Assembly: GCF_036320965.1 (NCBI RefSeq)
Contig: NC_092225.1
Span: 74,471,935 to 74,535,934, forward strand
DNA from: Panulirus ornatus
Taxonomy: Eukaryota > Arthropoda > Malacostraca > Decapoda > Palinuridae
DNA: 64,000 nt
Direction of reading: 5' to 3'
In this document: positions 63,745 through 64,000 of the stretch, piece by piece
How the letters are laid out: each line of letters starts with the position of its first letter
How positions within the stretch are numbered: position 1 is the stretch's first letter
Notes under the pieces: generated by a model
Database searches by the model: none
What the model saw: only the letters and a program-made list of their open reading frames with translations
What the model was told of the DNA's origin: nothing
Program-made: the position numbers and the translations under genes

Positions 63745-64000
63745 CAGTAAAACCTCTGTTATCCACAGTTTGAGACAATGAAATTTTCAAAACATCATAT
63801 GTTTTTCAATTTCAGTTGGCATCCCTACATCATGAAAAAAAAATAGAAAAGATAATAAAAACATTTCAAATCACATACATGCAGTGCGCCAGCAATTAGT
63901 GTACTCATCAAGTGTTCTGTGGTGCTGGTGACTGCTTACTACCTCCCATGTGCTTTTTGACATGGTGATGTGAGCTGGTCTTGCACATTTATGTATTTTG
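63745..64000 (+). mobile_element. Tigger-type element, 5' end (continues past window)
   Basis: Starts CAGTAAAACCTCTGTTATCC and follows the element at 28300 through TTTTTCAATTTCA, GTGTACTCATCAAGTGTTCT and TGTGCTTTTTGACATGGTGA to the window end. It has one unit of the 43-bp segment that is triplicated at 28506. Confidence 0.72.

Noticed and set aside
1..64000. A prokaryote-type defence, CRISPR, biosynthetic or phage system
   Set aside because: No such gene, operon structure or ribosome-binding site exists here. The window is intron-rich eukaryotic DNA dominated by LINEs.

Overview
The window is eukaryotic. Its introns are long and AT-rich, it has canonical GT-AG splice sites, it holds no bacterial-type genes, and it carries a very heavy load of non-LTR retrotransposons. 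The repeat types point to an arthropod, most probably a decapod crustacean: an RTE-type LINE whose 3' tail contains a GCTACCTCGC..GCGGGA hairpin followed by (A)n/(TA)n, a SINE that starts TATCCCTGGGGATAG, and Tigger, CR1 and Jockey-like fragments. I recognise these tail and SINE motifs as common in decapod sequence, but could not check this.

The one host gene I can support lies on the minus strand and crosses almost the whole window. It is the 3' end of a multiplexin (collagen XV/XVIII type) gene encoding the C-terminal endostatin domain. Its exons, in transcript order, are 61248-61123 (Pro/Thr-rich hinge), a candidate 18-nt microexon at 44571-44554, 27667-27473 (endostatin N-terminal part), 17235-17120 (middle), and 3990-3687 (C-terminal part with the stop codon). 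Reading phases match at every junction, and the four cysteines that form the endostatin disulfides are all present. The intervening introns (about 33, 10 and 13 kb) are largely filled by transposable elements.

The dominant repeat, here called RTE-A, is an RTE-clade LINE of about 3.3 kb with one long ORF (APE endonuclease, reverse transcriptase, short C-terminal domain). About 25 copies or fragments lie on both strands. Many sit directly behind the TA-rich tail of another copy and so form tail-to-head or head-to-head arrays. The best copies are 4684-7984 (full length, one 2-bp frameshift) and 13273-16410 (5'-truncated, 962-codon uninterrupted ORF). Two 3'-UTR types exist. Long-UTR copies often keep a CGA codon near the ORF end. 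Every short-UTR copy in which that codon can be read has TGA there and lacks about 265 bp of 3' UTR; one short-UTR copy has lost the site.

A second RTE-like family (RTE-B) is present as three broken copies, two of them interrupted by CR1 or RTE-A. A roughly 240-bp SINE occurs four or five times. Its head matches the 5' UTR and first codons of RTE-A and its tail matches the RTE-A 3' hairpin, so it looks like an internally deleted RTE derivative moved by the RTE machinery. Minor elements are CR1, a Jockey-like LINE, Tigger fragments, a fold-back MITE, tandem repeats, and a decayed NOP2/NSUN-like rRNA methyltransferase fragment.

No rRNA, intact tRNA, CRISPR or operon-type system was seen. The most noteworthy observations are the bipartite SINE/LINE relationship, a textbook twin-priming inversion at 55437-57764, and the endostatin gene structure.
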